The notes beneath the pieces were generated by a model. It made no database searches and was not told where the DNA came from. It saw nothing but the letters and a program-made list of their open reading frames with translations. The position numbers and the translations under genes are program-made. DNA of 64,000 bases from the NCBI RefSeq assembly GCF_026013545.1, contig NZ_JAPDOG010000006.1, positions 62,001-126,000 on the forward strand. The letters are read 5' to 3'. Within the stretch, counting starts at the first letter, position 1. Each line of letters starts with the position of its first letter. This DNA is from Defluviimonas salinarum (GTDB lineage: Bacteria; Pseudomonadota; Alphaproteobacteria; Rhodobacterales; Rhodobacteraceae). This document shows, piece by piece, positions 45,235 through 54,023 of the stretch.

Positions 45235-47996
45235 TGCCCCAGCCTTTCCAACAGCGTCGGCACATGAACCTGGTCGGATTTGTAGTTGCCGGTCAGCACA
45301 TACATGATCAGGTTGACGCCGAAGCGATACGCGATCTCGCGCTGGCGCTCGCCGCCGAGGCCGCGCCCCACCCGGAACATCGGCCGGCCGCTGTCATCGA
45401 CCGCCCAGGCCGAGGCCCAGTCGTTGCCGCCGATCACCACCGGGGTCACGCCGTCGTTGAGGTTGCGGAACGGCATCCCCTCGGCGCGCTCGGCATCCGG
45501 CGGCGCCGCCTCGACCCAGACCGCGCGGCCGGCATGGCGGCCAGGGAAATCCTGCAGGAGGTAGAAGCTGCGGGTCAGCACATGGTCGCTCGGCAAGGGT
45601 TCCAGCGGCGGGATGTCGAGGGGCGCCGCCAGCGCCTGCAGCCGCCGCCCCTCGGGCGTCGCCGCGCCGAAGCCCGCGACATCGCCGTCGCGGGTGTCGA
45701 AGAGGATCATGCCGCCGGACCTCAGATAGCGGTTGAGCCGGGCATAGGCCGCGGGCGACGGCGCCTTCTGGTCGGCTGTGACAGGCCAGTAGAGAAAGGT
45801 GTAGACCGCCAGATCGTCGCCTTCGACATCGACGCCGCGCGGCTCCACCGGCTCGACCGAGGTGCGGGCGAAGAGGATCTCCGACAGACCCCAGAGCCCC
45901 GCCTCGGCGACCCGGTCGGTCTCGGCGTCGCCGGTCAGGACATGGGCGAGGACGACATTGCCAGCGGCGCGGACGAGCTGTTCCTCGGCCGCGTTCTGGG
46001 CGCGGGTCTCGCCCGGCAGCCCGGCGGCGAGGATCGCGAGCAGGAGCGCGGCGATACCCGACCGCGGTCCCCGGAGCCGCCCCGAGAGCGCGAGCGCCGC
46101 GATCATGTCCAGCAGCAGGAGGAGGAGTGCTGCCCCGAGGAACCAGCCCTTCAGGAGCGTTTCGCGCGCGACAGCCAGCCCCTCGACGGTGACATCGTTG
46201 GACCATTCCGCCGCCGCCAGCACCCGGTCGGGCGCGACCGCGTTCACCGCGAGCCGCCTGTCGCCCGAGGCATAGAGCCCCGGCTGCAGCTCCGGCCCGA
46301 TCCGCGGCTCGGCCAGCGCCTCGCCGGGGATGCCCGGCAGGTCCTCGGCCTCGCCCAGCGCGCCATAGGCGTCGAGCACCTTCTCCGCGACCCAGGTCGT
46401 GCCCGCGAGATCCGCCTCTTCCGGCCGCGCCGGCCGGCTCGACACCGCGAGCCGTTCGAGCATCTGCACGAAGAGCCCCGACAAGGGCAGGCTCGACCAT
46501 TCGGCGTTGGCCGCGACATGGAAGAGCACCACCTGCCCCTCGCCGATCGTCCGGCGGGTGACGAGCGGCGTGCCATCGGCAAGCGTCGCCACCGTGGCCG
46601 CCGCGAGGTCCGGCCCCGGCTGGGCGAGGACCTGCGCGCTCACCGCGACATCGGCGGGCGGCACCAGCCCGGCGAAGGGCGACCCTTCCGCGAAGGGCGC
46701 GAGCGCCTTCGGCTCGCCCCAGCTCATCGTTCCGCCGACCGCCCGGCCGCCAAGCCGGAGCCGCACCGGCAGCAGCGGGTCGAGCGCGTCCCGGCCGACA
46801 TCGGAATTGGCAAGGCGCGGCCCGGCGAAGCGGACGAGCAGCCCGCCCTCCTCGATCCATTCCGACAGCGCTTCGCTCTCGGCCACCTTGGCGACATCGG
46901 CGAGGATGATCACGTCGGGGCTGGCAAGCAGCACGTCGCCGACGGTCCCCTCAACGAGATCGGCGGTCGGCACCAGCGCCTGGCGCAGGTAATGGTCGGG
47001 CGAGAGCAGCTCCAGCCCCTCGCGCCCCGCGCCGCCGACCACGAGCCCGACCTTGCGCCGCTTCAGCGCGTCGTCGGTCAGCGCCACCGCGCCCGCCGTC
47101 GCCTCGCCCGAGACCTCGAAGCGGGTGATGCGGTTTCTCAGTTCCGGCGGCAGGTCGAACGCCGCCTCGGCCATGCCGTCGCCGTCGGCGAACGTGGCTT
47201 CTGCCCGCGCCAGCTCGCGCTCGATCCCGGCAGGGTCGAGCCCGCGCGCGACGATCTCGGCTGCGGCCGGGCCGGCATGGCGCGCCCTGAGCGCGGTGAC
47301 CGAGACCTTGCCCTCGGCATAGCCCGCGCCGGAGAGCGCCATCACGTCCCGCGCGCTCTCGACCGCCGTGACCTTGCCCTTCGCCGCGAGTGCCTCGGCA
47401 AGCCCCGCCCGCCCCTCCCGCGCGAGCCCGTCCGACAGCCAGAGCGTATCGAAGCCGCCCTCCGGCAGTGCTGCAGCCAGATCGGTCAGCGCCCCGGCCT
47501 CCGGCTCCCACGGCTTCGGCTCCAGCGCCGGCAGGCTCGCGGCGACCGCGTCGGCGGCGGCGAAGACCGGGCCGCCCGCCGGCGGATCGGCGAGGGAGAC
47601 GAGCGCCACCGGCCGCCCGGCGCGCCCGGCTTCCGAGAGCGCCGCCGCAATCCGGCCCGCGCGCCGCGTCCAGTCGCGCGCATCGGCCCAGCCGCCATCG
47701 ACGACGACGAGAAGCGGCCCGCCCCCCGCGACCTTTTCCTGCGGATTGAGCACCGGTCCGGCAAAACCCGCGATGACGAGCGCCGCCGCGAGCATCCGCA
47801 GGAGAAGCAGCCACCACGGCGTGCGCTCGGCTTCCTGCTCCTCGTCCTTCAGCCCCAGCAGCAGCGCGACACCCGGAAACCTCCGCCGGATCGGCGCCGG
47901 CGGGATCGCGCGCAGGAGAAGCCAGAGCACCGGCAAGAGCACGAGCCCCCAGAGGAGCCAGGGAATCGTGAAGCCGACGGGACCGAGGATCAGCAT
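45231..47996 (-). CDS. BatA/DUF4159 membrane protein
   Basis: 921 aa. The N-terminus is BatA-like: a membrane helix (PWLLWGLVLLPVLWLLLRAI), a conserved RRRFPGVALLLGLKDEEQ and a second helix (LLRMLAAALVIAGFAGPVL). A large VWA-like periplasmic part follows. Near 620-670 are further hydrophobic segments (GAALLLLLLDMIAALALSG), then a C-terminal DUF4159 region (LYWPVTADQKAPSPAAYARL, LFDTRDGD, LTRSFYLLQDFPG). Together with MoxR and DUF58 proteins it forms a conserved but uncharacterised module. Overlaps the DUF58 gene by one base (TGATG). Confidence 0.88.
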   Translation of the reverse strand: MLILGPVGFTIPWLLWGLVLLPVLWLLLRAIPPAPIRRRFPGVALLLGLKDEEQEAERTPWWLLLLRMLAAALVIAGFAGPVLNPQEKVAGGGPLLVVVDGGWADARDWTRRAGRIAAALSEAGRAGRPVALVSLADPPAGGPVFAAADAVAASLPALEPKPWEPEAGALTDLAAALPEGGFDTLWLSDGLAREGRAGLAEALAAKGKVTAVESARDVMALSGAGYAEGKVSVTALRARHAGPAAAEIVARGLDPAGIERELARAEATFADGDGMAEAAFDLPPELRNRITRFEVSGEATAGAVALTDDALKRRKVGLVVGGAGREGLELLSPDHYLRQALVPTADLVEGTVGDVLLASPDVIILADVAKVAESEALSEWIEEGGLLVRFAGPRLANSDVGRDALDPLLPVRLRLGGRAVGGTMSWGEPKALAPFAEGSPFAGLVPPADVAVSAQVLAQPGPDLAAATVATLADGTPLVTRRTIGEGQVVLFHVAANAEWSSLPLSGLFVQMLERLAVSSRPARPEEADLAGTTWVAEKVLDAYGALGEAEDLPGIPGEALAEPRIGPELQPGLYASGDRRLAVNAVAPDRVLAAAEWSNDVTVEGLAVARETLLKGWFLGAALLLLLLDMIAALALSGRLRGPRSGIAALLLAILAAGLPGETRAQNAAEEQLVRAAGNVVLAHVLTGDAETDRVAEAGLWGLSEILFARTSVEPVEPRGVDVEGDDLAVYTFLYWPVTADQKAPSPAAYARLNRYLRSGGMILFDTRDGDVAGFGAATPEGRRLQALAAPLDIPPLEPLPSDHVLTRSFYLLQDFPGRHAGRAVWVEAAPPDAERAEGMPFRNLNDGVTPVVIGGNDWASAWAVDDSGRPMFRVGRGLGGERQREIAYRFGVNLIMYVLTGNYKSDQVHVPTLLERLGQ

Positions 47997-48892
47997 CAGT
48001 GATCCTTCCTGAGCGCCGCGTAGATCCAGAGCAGCGCCCCTTGTGCGGGTTCGCCGGTGTGATGGGTGGTGTAGAGCCAGCCCGCCTTCTGCGCGTAGTC
48101 GGCAAGCCGCGCCTTGCGCTCGGCAAGCCGCTCCTGGTAGCGCGCGCGCAGGTCGCCGGCCTTGCGGGTCTCATGGGTCAGCGTGCCGCCCATGCTTTCA
48201 AAGATCGTGCGACCGTCGAAGGGGAACGCCTCCTCGACCGGGTCGAGCACCTGCATCAGAACGCCCGTCACCCCCTTGTCGGCGGCGAGCGCCAGCGCCT
48301 TCTCGACCGCCTCGGGCTCTCCCATGAAATCCGAGAGGAAGACCGCGCGCGAGCCGGCGAGGATCGCCCGCGCCTCGGGCGCGCCGAAATCGGCCTCTCC
48401 GGCGGCCCGTGTGAAGGCTTGCGCAAGGCGCAGAAGCTGCACCTCGCCCGAGCGCGGCGGCGCGATCGGATCGGCGAGCCCGACGCGCTCGCCCGCGCGG
48501 ATCAGGAGCACCGCGAGAGCCAGCGCCAGAAGTCGCGCCCGGTCGGCCTTGGCCTGCCGCTTCGGATCGCCGGTGAATTCCATCGAGCGGGCATCGTCGA
48601 CCCAGAGATGCACCGACTGCGCCGCCTGCCATTCCTTCTCGCGCACGAATTGCGCATCGGCCTTGCCCGAGCGGCGCCAGTCGATCAGCCGCGCCTCGTC
48701 GCCGGCATGGGCGGGGCGGTACTGCCAGAACTCGTCGCCCATGCCGGAAAGCCGCCGCCCGTGCTCGCCCAACTGCACCGTCGCCGCCAGGTGGCGGGCA
48801 TCCGCCATCAGGGGCGGCAGCGCCGAGGCGAGCGCCTCCGCCCTGCGCCTCAGGCCCGCCGGACGGGCGGAATGGGGCGCGGCCTCGGTCAT
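47996..48892 (-). CDS. DUF58 domain protein (moxR cluster)
   Basis: 298 aa. The DUF58 signature is near residues 45-85: GRRLSGMGDEFWQYRPAHAG, then ARLIDWRRSGKADAQFVREK. A VWA-like fold follows (VHLWVDDARSMEF with a degenerate MIDAS, then AVFLSDFMGEPEAV). It has no membrane segment, unlike many DUF58 proteins. DUF58 proteins are the usual partners of MoxR AAA+ ATPases. ATG start overlaps the moxR stop (ATGA). Confidence 0.9.
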   Translation of the reverse strand: MTEAAPHSARPAGLRRRAEALASALPPLMADARHLAATVQLGEHGRRLSGMGDEFWQYRPAHAGDEARLIDWRRSGKADAQFVREKEWQAAQSVHLWVDDARSMEFTGDPKRQAKADRARLLALALAVLLIRAGERVGLADPIAPPRSGEVQLLRLAQAFTRAAGEADFGAPEARAILAGSRAVFLSDFMGEPEAVEKALALAADKGVTGVLMQVLDPVEEAFPFDGRTIFESMGGTLTHETRKAGDLRARYQERLAERKARLADYAQKAGWLYTTHHTGEPAQGALLWIYAALRKDH

Positions 48893-49893
48893 GCCGCCTC
48901 GGCCCGCATCACGTCACGCGCCACGCTCTCGATGATCTCGGCAAGGCTCTCGCCCCGCGCCCGCGCCGCGAACGAGAGCGCCATCCGGTGGCTGAGGACC
49001 GGCCGCGCCAGCGCCAGCACGTCCTCGGCCGAGGGCGCGAGCCGCCCCTGCAGCAGCGCCCGTGCCCGGACCGTCAGCATCAGCGCCTGCGCCGCACGCG
49101 GCCCGGGCCCCCAGCTCACGCTGTCGGTGACCGCCCGGCCGGCCTCGGCCTCGCCCGGCCGGCAGGCCCGCACCAGGTCGAGGATCAGCTCCACCACCTT
49201 CTCGCCGACCGGCATCCGCCTGACGGTGGTCTGCGCCGCGACGAGATCGGCGGCGGTGAAGACCTGCGGCGACTCGGCACTCTCCACCCCAGTCGTCGCC
49301 AGGAGGATGTCGCGCTCGGTGCCGCGGTCGGGATAGTCGACGTCGATCTGCACGAGGAACCGGTCGAGCTGCGCCTCGGGCAAGGGATAGGTCCCCTCCT
49401 GCTCGATCGGGTTCTGGGTGGCGAGCACATGGAACGGCGCGGGAAGCCGGCGGTGCTGGCCGGCGATCGTCACCTCGCGCTCCTGCATCGCCTGCAAGAG
49501 CGCCGACTGGGTGCGGGGCGAGGCGCGGTTGATCTCGTCGGCCATCAGGAGCTGGCAGAAGACCGGCCCTTCGATGAAGCGGAACGAGCGCGTGCCGTCG
49601 GCGGCCGTCTCCAGCACCTCCGAGCCGAGGATGTCGGCCGGCATCAGGTCCGGCGTGAACTGTACCCGCCCCGATTTCAGCCCCATCACCGTGCCGAGCG
49701 TGTCGACGAGCATGGTCTTGCCCATGCCGGGCAATCCGACCAGAAGCCCGTGCCCGCCGCACAGCAGGGCCGCGAGCGACAGCTCGACCACCCGTTCCTG
49801 CCCGATGAAGCGCCGCCCCACCGCCTGCCGCGCCTCGGCGATCTTTTCGCCCAAGGCCTCGATCCCGGCGAGAAGCTCGGTGGTATCGGCCAT
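48889..49893 (-). CDS. MoxR family AAA+ ATPase
   Basis: 334-aa chaperone-like ATPase. Walker A is GLPGMGKT (residues 53-60), Walker B is LLMADEINRASP, sensor 1 is FHVLATQNPIEQEGTYPLPE, and the LDRF-type arginine-finger region is AQLDRFLVQIDVDYP. MoxR proteins are thought to remodel or insert metal cofactors in VWA-domain partners, here the three following genes. The ATG at 49893 has GGAGGAGGG upstream; it is the first gene of a four-gene, fully overlapping operon. Confidence 0.95.
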   Translation of the reverse strand: MADTTELLAGIEALGEKIAEARQAVGRRFIGQERVVELSLAALLCGGHGLLVGLPGMGKTMLVDTLGTVMGLKSGRVQFTPDLMPADILGSEVLETAADGTRSFRFIEGPVFCQLLMADEINRASPRTQSALLQAMQEREVTIAGQHRRLPAPFHVLATQNPIEQEGTYPLPEAQLDRFLVQIDVDYPDRGTERDILLATTGVESAESPQVFTAADLVAAQTTVRRMPVGEKVVELILDLVRACRPGEAEAGRAVTDSVSWGPGPRAAQALMLTVRARALLQGRLAPSAEDVLALARPVLSHRMALSFAARARGESLAEIIESVARDVMRAEAA

Positions 49894-49954
49894 GACAAGC
49901 CCTCCTCCTTCGTTATAGTTGTGAGCATAAAGGCAGAATTCCAACCCGGCACCA

Positions 49955-50554
49955 ATGGCAAAAACAGACCCCGAACAATTGATCGTGAAACCCTCGGCGG
50001 AAAACCTCGCGGCCGCGGCCAAGGCCGCCGGCAAGAAGGGGCCGCCCCCCGTCCATCTCTGGAACCCGCCCTTCTGCGGCGATCTCGACATGGAGATCCG
50101 CCGCGACGGCACCTGGTTCTACCTCGGCACGCCGATCGGCCGGCACGGGCTGGTGAAGCTCTTCTCCTCGATCATCCGCAAGGACGGCGACGACTATTTC
50201 CTCGTGACCCCGGTGGAGAAGGTCGGCATCCGCGTCGTCGACGCCCCCTTCGTCGCGGTGGACGCCAATGCGGCCGGGGCCGGCCGCGACCAGGCGATCA
50301 CCTTCCTTACCAATGTCGAGGACGAGGTGACCGCTGGCCCCGACCACCCGATCCGCGTCGCCCGCGACCCCGAGACCGGCGAGCCCTCGCCCTACATCCT
50401 CGTCCGCGCCAATCTCGAGGCGCTGATCGACCGCAAGACCTTCTACCGGCTGATCGAGCTCGGCGCCCACGAGGAGCACGAGGGGCAAAGCTGGTTCGGC
50501 CTCTGGTCCGGCGGCACGTTCTTCCCGGCGATCCCCTCGGCGGAGCTCGCCTGA
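49955..50554 (+). CDS. DUF1285 family protein
   Basis: 199 aa; a cytoplasmic protein of unknown function. Diagnostic segments are PPVHLWNPPFCGDLDMEIRR, GTWFYLGTPIGRHGLVKLFS, KDGDDYFLVTPVEKVGIRV and the terminal SWFGLWSGGTFFPAI. It is divergent from moxR (61-base gap), a neighbourhood often seen in this group of bacteria, and its TGA directly abuts the GTG of the following gene. Confidence 0.9.
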   Translation: MAKTDPEQLIVKPSAENLAAAAKAAGKKGPPPVHLWNPPFCGDLDMEIRRDGTWFYLGTPIGRHGLVKLFSSIIRKDGDDYFLVTPVEKVGIRVVDAPFVAVDANAAGAGRDQAITFLTNVEDEVTAGPDHPIRVARDPETGEPSPYILVRANLEALIDRKTFYRLIELGAHEEHEGQSWFGLWSGGTFFPAIPSAELA

Positions 50555-51304
50555 GTGCCGAAATTCTGCGCCAACCTCTCGTGGCTCTTTCCCGAACTCC
50601 CCCTCATGGACCGCTTCAAGGCGGCGAAGGAGGCCGGGTTCGATGCGGTCGAGGTGCTCTTCCCCTATGACTGCGCCGCGCAGGAGATGCGCGACCAGTT
50701 GGTCTGGAACAGCCTCACCTTCGTCCTGATGAACTGCCCGCCGCCCAACGCCACCGGCGGGCCGCAGGGCTTCGCCGCGGTCCCGGGCCTCGAGGACCGC
50801 TTCCGCCGCGACTTCGACCGCGCTTTACGCTTCGCTCATGTGCTGAAACCGCGCCATATCCACATCATGGCCGGCGTGGCGGACGGTCCCGAGGCCGAGG
50901 CGACCTTCACGGAAAACCTCCGCTGGGCCGCCGCCCGCGCCCCCGGCCAGAGCCTGACGATCGAGCCGATCAACCGCCACGACAAACCGGGCTACTTCCT
51001 TCACGACTACGACACGGCAGCCCGCGTCCTCGACGCGGTCGCCGCCCCGAACCTCGCGCTCCAGTTCGACGCCTACCACGCCCATCGCATCACCGGCGAC
51101 GTGCCGGGAACCTGGGCCGCCCACGGCCACCGCGTGGCCCATGTCCAGATCGCGGGCTTCCCCGGCCGCCACGAACCGCAAGGCGGCGAGATCGACTACC
51201 CCGCCTTCTTCGCCCGCCTCGACGCGGAGGCTTACGCCGGCTGGGTCAGCGCCGAATACGCGCCCGCCGCCGCCACCGCGGAGGGACTCTGCTGGCTGCG
51301 CTGA
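50555..51304 (+). CDS. Hydroxypyruvate isomerase family protein (TIM barrel)
   Basis: 249 aa. The fold is a xylose-isomerase-like TIM barrel: MPKFCANLSWLFPELPLMDR at the start, AGFDAVEVLFPYD, HIHIMAGVADGPEAE, LTIEPINRHDKPGYFLHDYD (metal-binding Glu/His region), LALQFDAYHAHRITGD and VAHVQIAGFPGRHEPQGGEI. These match Hyi/OtnI-type enzymes that interconvert hydroxypyruvate and tartronate semialdehyde or act on related sugar acids. GTG start follows the DUF1285 stop directly. With glcDEF in the same window it may take part in glyoxylate/C2 metabolism. Confidence 0.88.
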   Translation: MPKFCANLSWLFPELPLMDRFKAAKEAGFDAVEVLFPYDCAAQEMRDQLVWNSLTFVLMNCPPPNATGGPQGFAAVPGLEDRFRRDFDRALRFAHVLKPRHIHIMAGVADGPEAEATFTENLRWAAARAPGQSLTIEPINRHDKPGYFLHDYDTAARVLDAVAAPNLALQFDAYHAHRITGDVPGTWAAHGHRVAHVQIAGFPGRHEPQGGEIDYPAFFARLDAEAYAGWVSAEYAPAAATAEGLCWLR

Positions 51305-51310
51305 CCGCTT

Positions 51311-51375
51311 TCATCTTGCCCGAAATATCCCGGGGGAGTCGCCGCAAAAGCGGCGACGGGGGCAGCGCCCCCTAG
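51311..51375 (+). repeat. Intergenic palindromic repeat, copy 7
   Basis: TTTCATCTTGCCCGAAATATCCCGGGGG in outline, hairpin GTCGCCG/CGGCGAC (51339-51345 and 51351-51357, loop CAAAA-like), then GGGGGCAGCGCCCCC. The hairpin sequence differs from the other copies, while head and tail are conserved. It lies between convergent genes. Confidence 0.8.
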
Positions 51376-52367
51376 CGCCGCTCCGACCTGCGCCGCGGCT
51401 GCCGGCCCTCCAGAACCCCCGATTCGAGGATGATCTCCGAGACCTGGTGCTCGCGCCGGTAGGCCATCACGTGGACCCCCGCGACGCCCTTGATCTCGCG
51501 GATCTGCTGGATGAGCTCGATGCAGATCTTCTTGCCCTCCGCTCCCGGCTTCTCGGCCTTCTCCATCCGCTCGATGAGCGCATCGGGCACATGGATCCCC
51601 GGCACGTTCGAGCGCATCCACCGCGCCGCCTTGGCCGAGGCCAAGGGCCCGACACCCGCGAGGATGTAGACCTTCTTGTCGAGCCCCATGTCGCGCACCC
51701 GCGCCATGAACTTCTCGAAGAGCGGAATGTCATAGATGTAGTTGGTCTGGATGAACTCCGCCCCCGCCTCGACCTTCTTTGCGAGCCGCTCGGGCCGCCA
51801 GTCATGCGGCGGGATGCAGGGGTTTTCGGCGGCGCCTAAAAACATCTGCGGCGGCCGGGTGATCTTGCGGCCCGAGAGAAACATGCCCTGGTCGCGCATC
51901 GTCCGGATGGTCCTGAGCAGCGTCAGCGAATCGAAGTCGAAGACCGGCTTCGCGCCCGGCTGGTCACCCACCCCCACCCCGTCTCCGGTGAGGCACAGGA
52001 CGTTCGACACCCCCATCGCCGCCGCGCCGAGCACGTCGCCTTGGATCGCGATCCGGTTCCGGTCGCGGCAGGAGATCTGGTAGACGGTCGAATACCCCGC
52101 CCGCGTCAGAAGCGCCGATATCCCGATCGACGACATGTGGCAGTTCGCGCCCGACGCGTCCGTCGCATTGATCGCGTCCGCCACCTCGCCAAGGGGCTGC
52201 GCGGCCTCGAACACGTCCGACGGATCGGCGCTGTCGGGAGGGTTCAACTCCGCCGTCACCGCAAAACGGCCCGCCCTCAGCACCCGCTCCAGCCGCGAAT
52301 GCGAGACATGGCCCTCGGGCGGCGGGGCATAGACCGGCACCTCGTCGGAATAGTCGCCCGTGCTCAT
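51372..52367 (-). CDS. Methylenetetrahydrofolate reductase, MetF-type subunit
   Basis: 331-aa TIM-barrel flavoprotein of the MTHFR family. Opening strand RAGRFAVTAELNPPDSADPS carries the catalytic Glu. Further motifs are ADAINATDASGANCHMSSIG, YQISCRDRNRIAIQGDVLGA, NVLCLTGDGVGVGDQPGAKP (flavin region) and FIQTNYIYDIPLFEKFM. It reduces 5,10-methylene-THF to 5-methyl-THF or runs in reverse. ATG at 52367 overlaps the stop of the zinc/FeS-type partner gene (ATGA). It differs from the usual single-subunit E. coli-type enzyme. Confidence 0.88.
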   Translation of the reverse strand: MSTGDYSDEVPVYAPPPEGHVSHSRLERVLRAGRFAVTAELNPPDSADPSDVFEAAQPLGEVADAINATDASGANCHMSSIGISALLTRAGYSTVYQISCRDRNRIAIQGDVLGAAAMGVSNVLCLTGDGVGVGDQPGAKPVFDFDSLTLLRTIRTMRDQGMFLSGRKITRPPQMFLGAAENPCIPPHDWRPERLAKKVEAGAEFIQTNYIYDIPLFEKFMARVRDMGLDKKVYILAGVGPLASAKAARWMRSNVPGIHVPDALIERMEKAEKPGAEGKKICIELIQQIREIKGVAGVHVMAYRREHQVSEIILESGVLEGRQPRRRSERR

Positions 52368-52945
52368 TTCTTCAGCACCTCCCGGTTGACCGCGCTCGCC
52401 GGCTCCTCGGCCAGGGGCGCCACGGCGGGTTCGATCGCGCGCGCTTCGGGGAAGGCCTCGGCGACCGCCGTGCGCGCCGCCTCGCGCGCCTCCCTCAGCT
52501 TCGCCGCCTTCTCGCGGCTCACCCGCAGCCAGGACGAGGAGCCCTTGAGGCTGCGGTCGACCGGCGGCAGCACCTCGCGGATCTTCTGGCCGCCCTTCAT
52601 CCGGGTCGAGCCGTCCCAGGCGGCCGCCCAGACGCATTTCATCCAGGGCTTCACCTCGCAGTAATTGCCCGGCCGCACGCCGCCGCAAGGACCGTTCCGC
52701 AGCTCCTTGGGGCAGTTCATCGGGCAGGACATGCCGGTCGAGGACAAGGCACACTGGCCGCACATCTTGCAGTCGAAGAGAACCGACTTCACCCCCTGCT
52801 CCAGCAGCGCGATCGGCCGCTCCACCCGGTTGTAGCCGATCTTGGCGAAGACCGGGTCGAGTGCCACCATCACCCCCTCGACACGCTGGTAGATCCACTC
52901 GAAGACGCCGGAATGACGGATCGCGAAAAGTCGAATGCGGTACAT
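52364..52945 (-). CDS. MTHFR C-terminal-domain (MetV-like) subunit
   Basis: 193 aa. Eight cysteines (59, 62, 65, 74, 78, 87, 96, 104) lie in DCKMCGQCALSSTGMSCPMN, CPKELRNGPCGGVRPGNYCE and MKCVW, forming a metal- or cluster-binding domain as in the MetV subunit and the MTHFR_C family. The rest is a basic helical tail. It overlaps the MetF-type gene, so the two form one complex. This two-protein design is best known from acetogens (MetVF). Start ATG at 52945. Confidence 0.85.
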   Translation of the reverse strand: MYRIRLFAIRHSGVFEWIYQRVEGVMVALDPVFAKIGYNRVERPIALLEQGVKSVLFDCKMCGQCALSSTGMSCPMNCPKELRNGPCGGVRPGNYCEVKPWMKCVWAAAWDGSTRMKGGQKIREVLPPVDRSLKGSSSWLRVSREKAAKLREAREAARTAVAEAFPEARAIEPAVAPLAEEPASAVNREVLKK

Positions 52946-53046
52946 GGGTTGGCCCTGCTCGCCGCGCCGCCCTGAGCATGGCGGCTCGGCTTCAGGATCG
53001 GCGGGCGCCGCAGCGAATGCAAGCCAAATCCGAGACTTCCGCCATT

Positions 53047-53847
53047 TCAGCGGTAGCGTGGCGCCCGCCCCGCCATGGCCGCCATCACCGCCTCGATCTG
53101 GTTCGCGCCGCCGAGGATGTCCGCCTGCAACCGCGCCTCGAGCGCCAGCCCCTCGCCCAGCGGCAAGACCCAGCCCGCCTCGACCAGCCGCTTCGCGGCG
53201 GTGAGCGCATCGGGCGAGCGCAGCGCAAGCTCCGCCGCCATCTCCCGCGCCGCCGCGACCGGATCGGCCGCGAGCCGCGTCACGAGCCCGAGCGCCAGCG
53301 CCTCTTCGGCGCCGACGACGCGGGCCGACATGATCAGCTCCTTGGCCTGATCGGCGCGCATCAGCCGCGGCAGGAACTGGCTGATCCCCATGTCGGGGAT
53401 GAGCCCCCATTTCGCCTCCATCACCGATAGCCGCGCATCCGGCGCCGCGATCCGGAAATCGGCGGCAAGGGCGAGTTGCAGCCCGGCGCCGTAGGCCACG
53501 CCCTCGACCGCCGCGATCACAGGCACCGGCAGCGCCGCCCAGGCGGTGCAGGGCTTCTGGAACCGGTTCGCGGCTTCGCCCTCGGGCGGCGTCAGGATCT
53601 CGCGCTTCAACCCCTCGATATCGGCCGCGAAACCCTGCAGCACCGAGAGGTCGAGCCCCGAGGAGAAACACCCGCCCGCTCCGCGCAGGATCACCGCGCG
53701 CAGGCCCTTCTCGCGCGACAGCCCGTCGGCCGCCCCGGCGAGCGCGTCGAACATCGCCATCGTCCAGGCGTTCTTCCGCTCCGGCCGGTTCAGGCAGACC
53801 TCGGCCACGCCGTCCTCGCCCAGGGTCACGCGCACCACGTCGCTCAT
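53047..53847 (-). CDS. Enoyl-CoA hydratase/isomerase (crotonase) family protein
   Basis: 266 aa. Crotonase-fold motifs: RPERKNAWTMAMFDAL, GLRAVILRGAGGCFSSGLDL (oxyanion hole), AAVEGVAYGAGLQLALAADF and DARLSVMEAKWGLIPDMG. The Glu of MEAKWGLIPDMG is one catalytic position, but the second typical Glu is not evident, so the reaction (hydration, isomerisation or hydrolysis) is open. It lies 101 bases upstream of the MetV-like gene on the same strand and may share its transcript. Confidence 0.88.
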   Translation of the reverse strand: MSDVVRVTLGEDGVAEVCLNRPERKNAWTMAMFDALAGAADGLSREKGLRAVILRGAGGCFSSGLDLSVLQGFAADIEGLKREILTPPEGEAANRFQKPCTAWAALPVPVIAAVEGVAYGAGLQLALAADFRIAAPDARLSVMEAKWGLIPDMGISQFLPRLMRADQAKELIMSARVVGAEEALALGLVTRLAADPVAAAREMAAELALRSPDALTAAKRLVEAGWVLPLGEGLALEARLQADILGGANQIEAVMAAMAGRAPRYR

Positions 53848-53952
53848 CGCCGCCTCCTCTTGCAGGTGGCGGCATCATCTCTGGCGTCGTCCGCCGGGAA
53901 AACCCCGTCAGTGCGGCCGTGACGCGAGGTCACGAATTCGCGACCCGCAAAG

Positions 53953-53976
53953 CTCCTGACAGAAGGCTGTCAGGAG
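53953..53976. promoter_or_regulatory. Operator-like inverted repeat before the VOC/WYL operon
   Basis: CTCCTGACAG (53953-53962) and CTGTCAGGAG (53967-53976) are perfect 10-base arms with an AAGG centre, 48 bases before the VOC start. Its place suggests a binding site for the WYL-domain regulator encoded in the same operon. Confidence 0.6.
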
Positions 53977-54023
53977 GGCTGTGCGACAACGCCCGCGTCA
54001 ACCCCGCATGAAAGGAGTTCCCC

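Noticed and set aside
45081-48002. A 973-codon plus-strand frame opposite the moxR cluster
   Set aside because: Antisense to the DUF4159 gene with its BatA-like and DUF4159 segments; Arg/Pro/His-rich with no domain.
51372-52979. Possible fusion of MetF-like protein with an upstream in-frame region
   Set aside because: The upstream part is the shadow of the MetV-like gene; the ATGA overlap at 52364-52367 marks the true junction.
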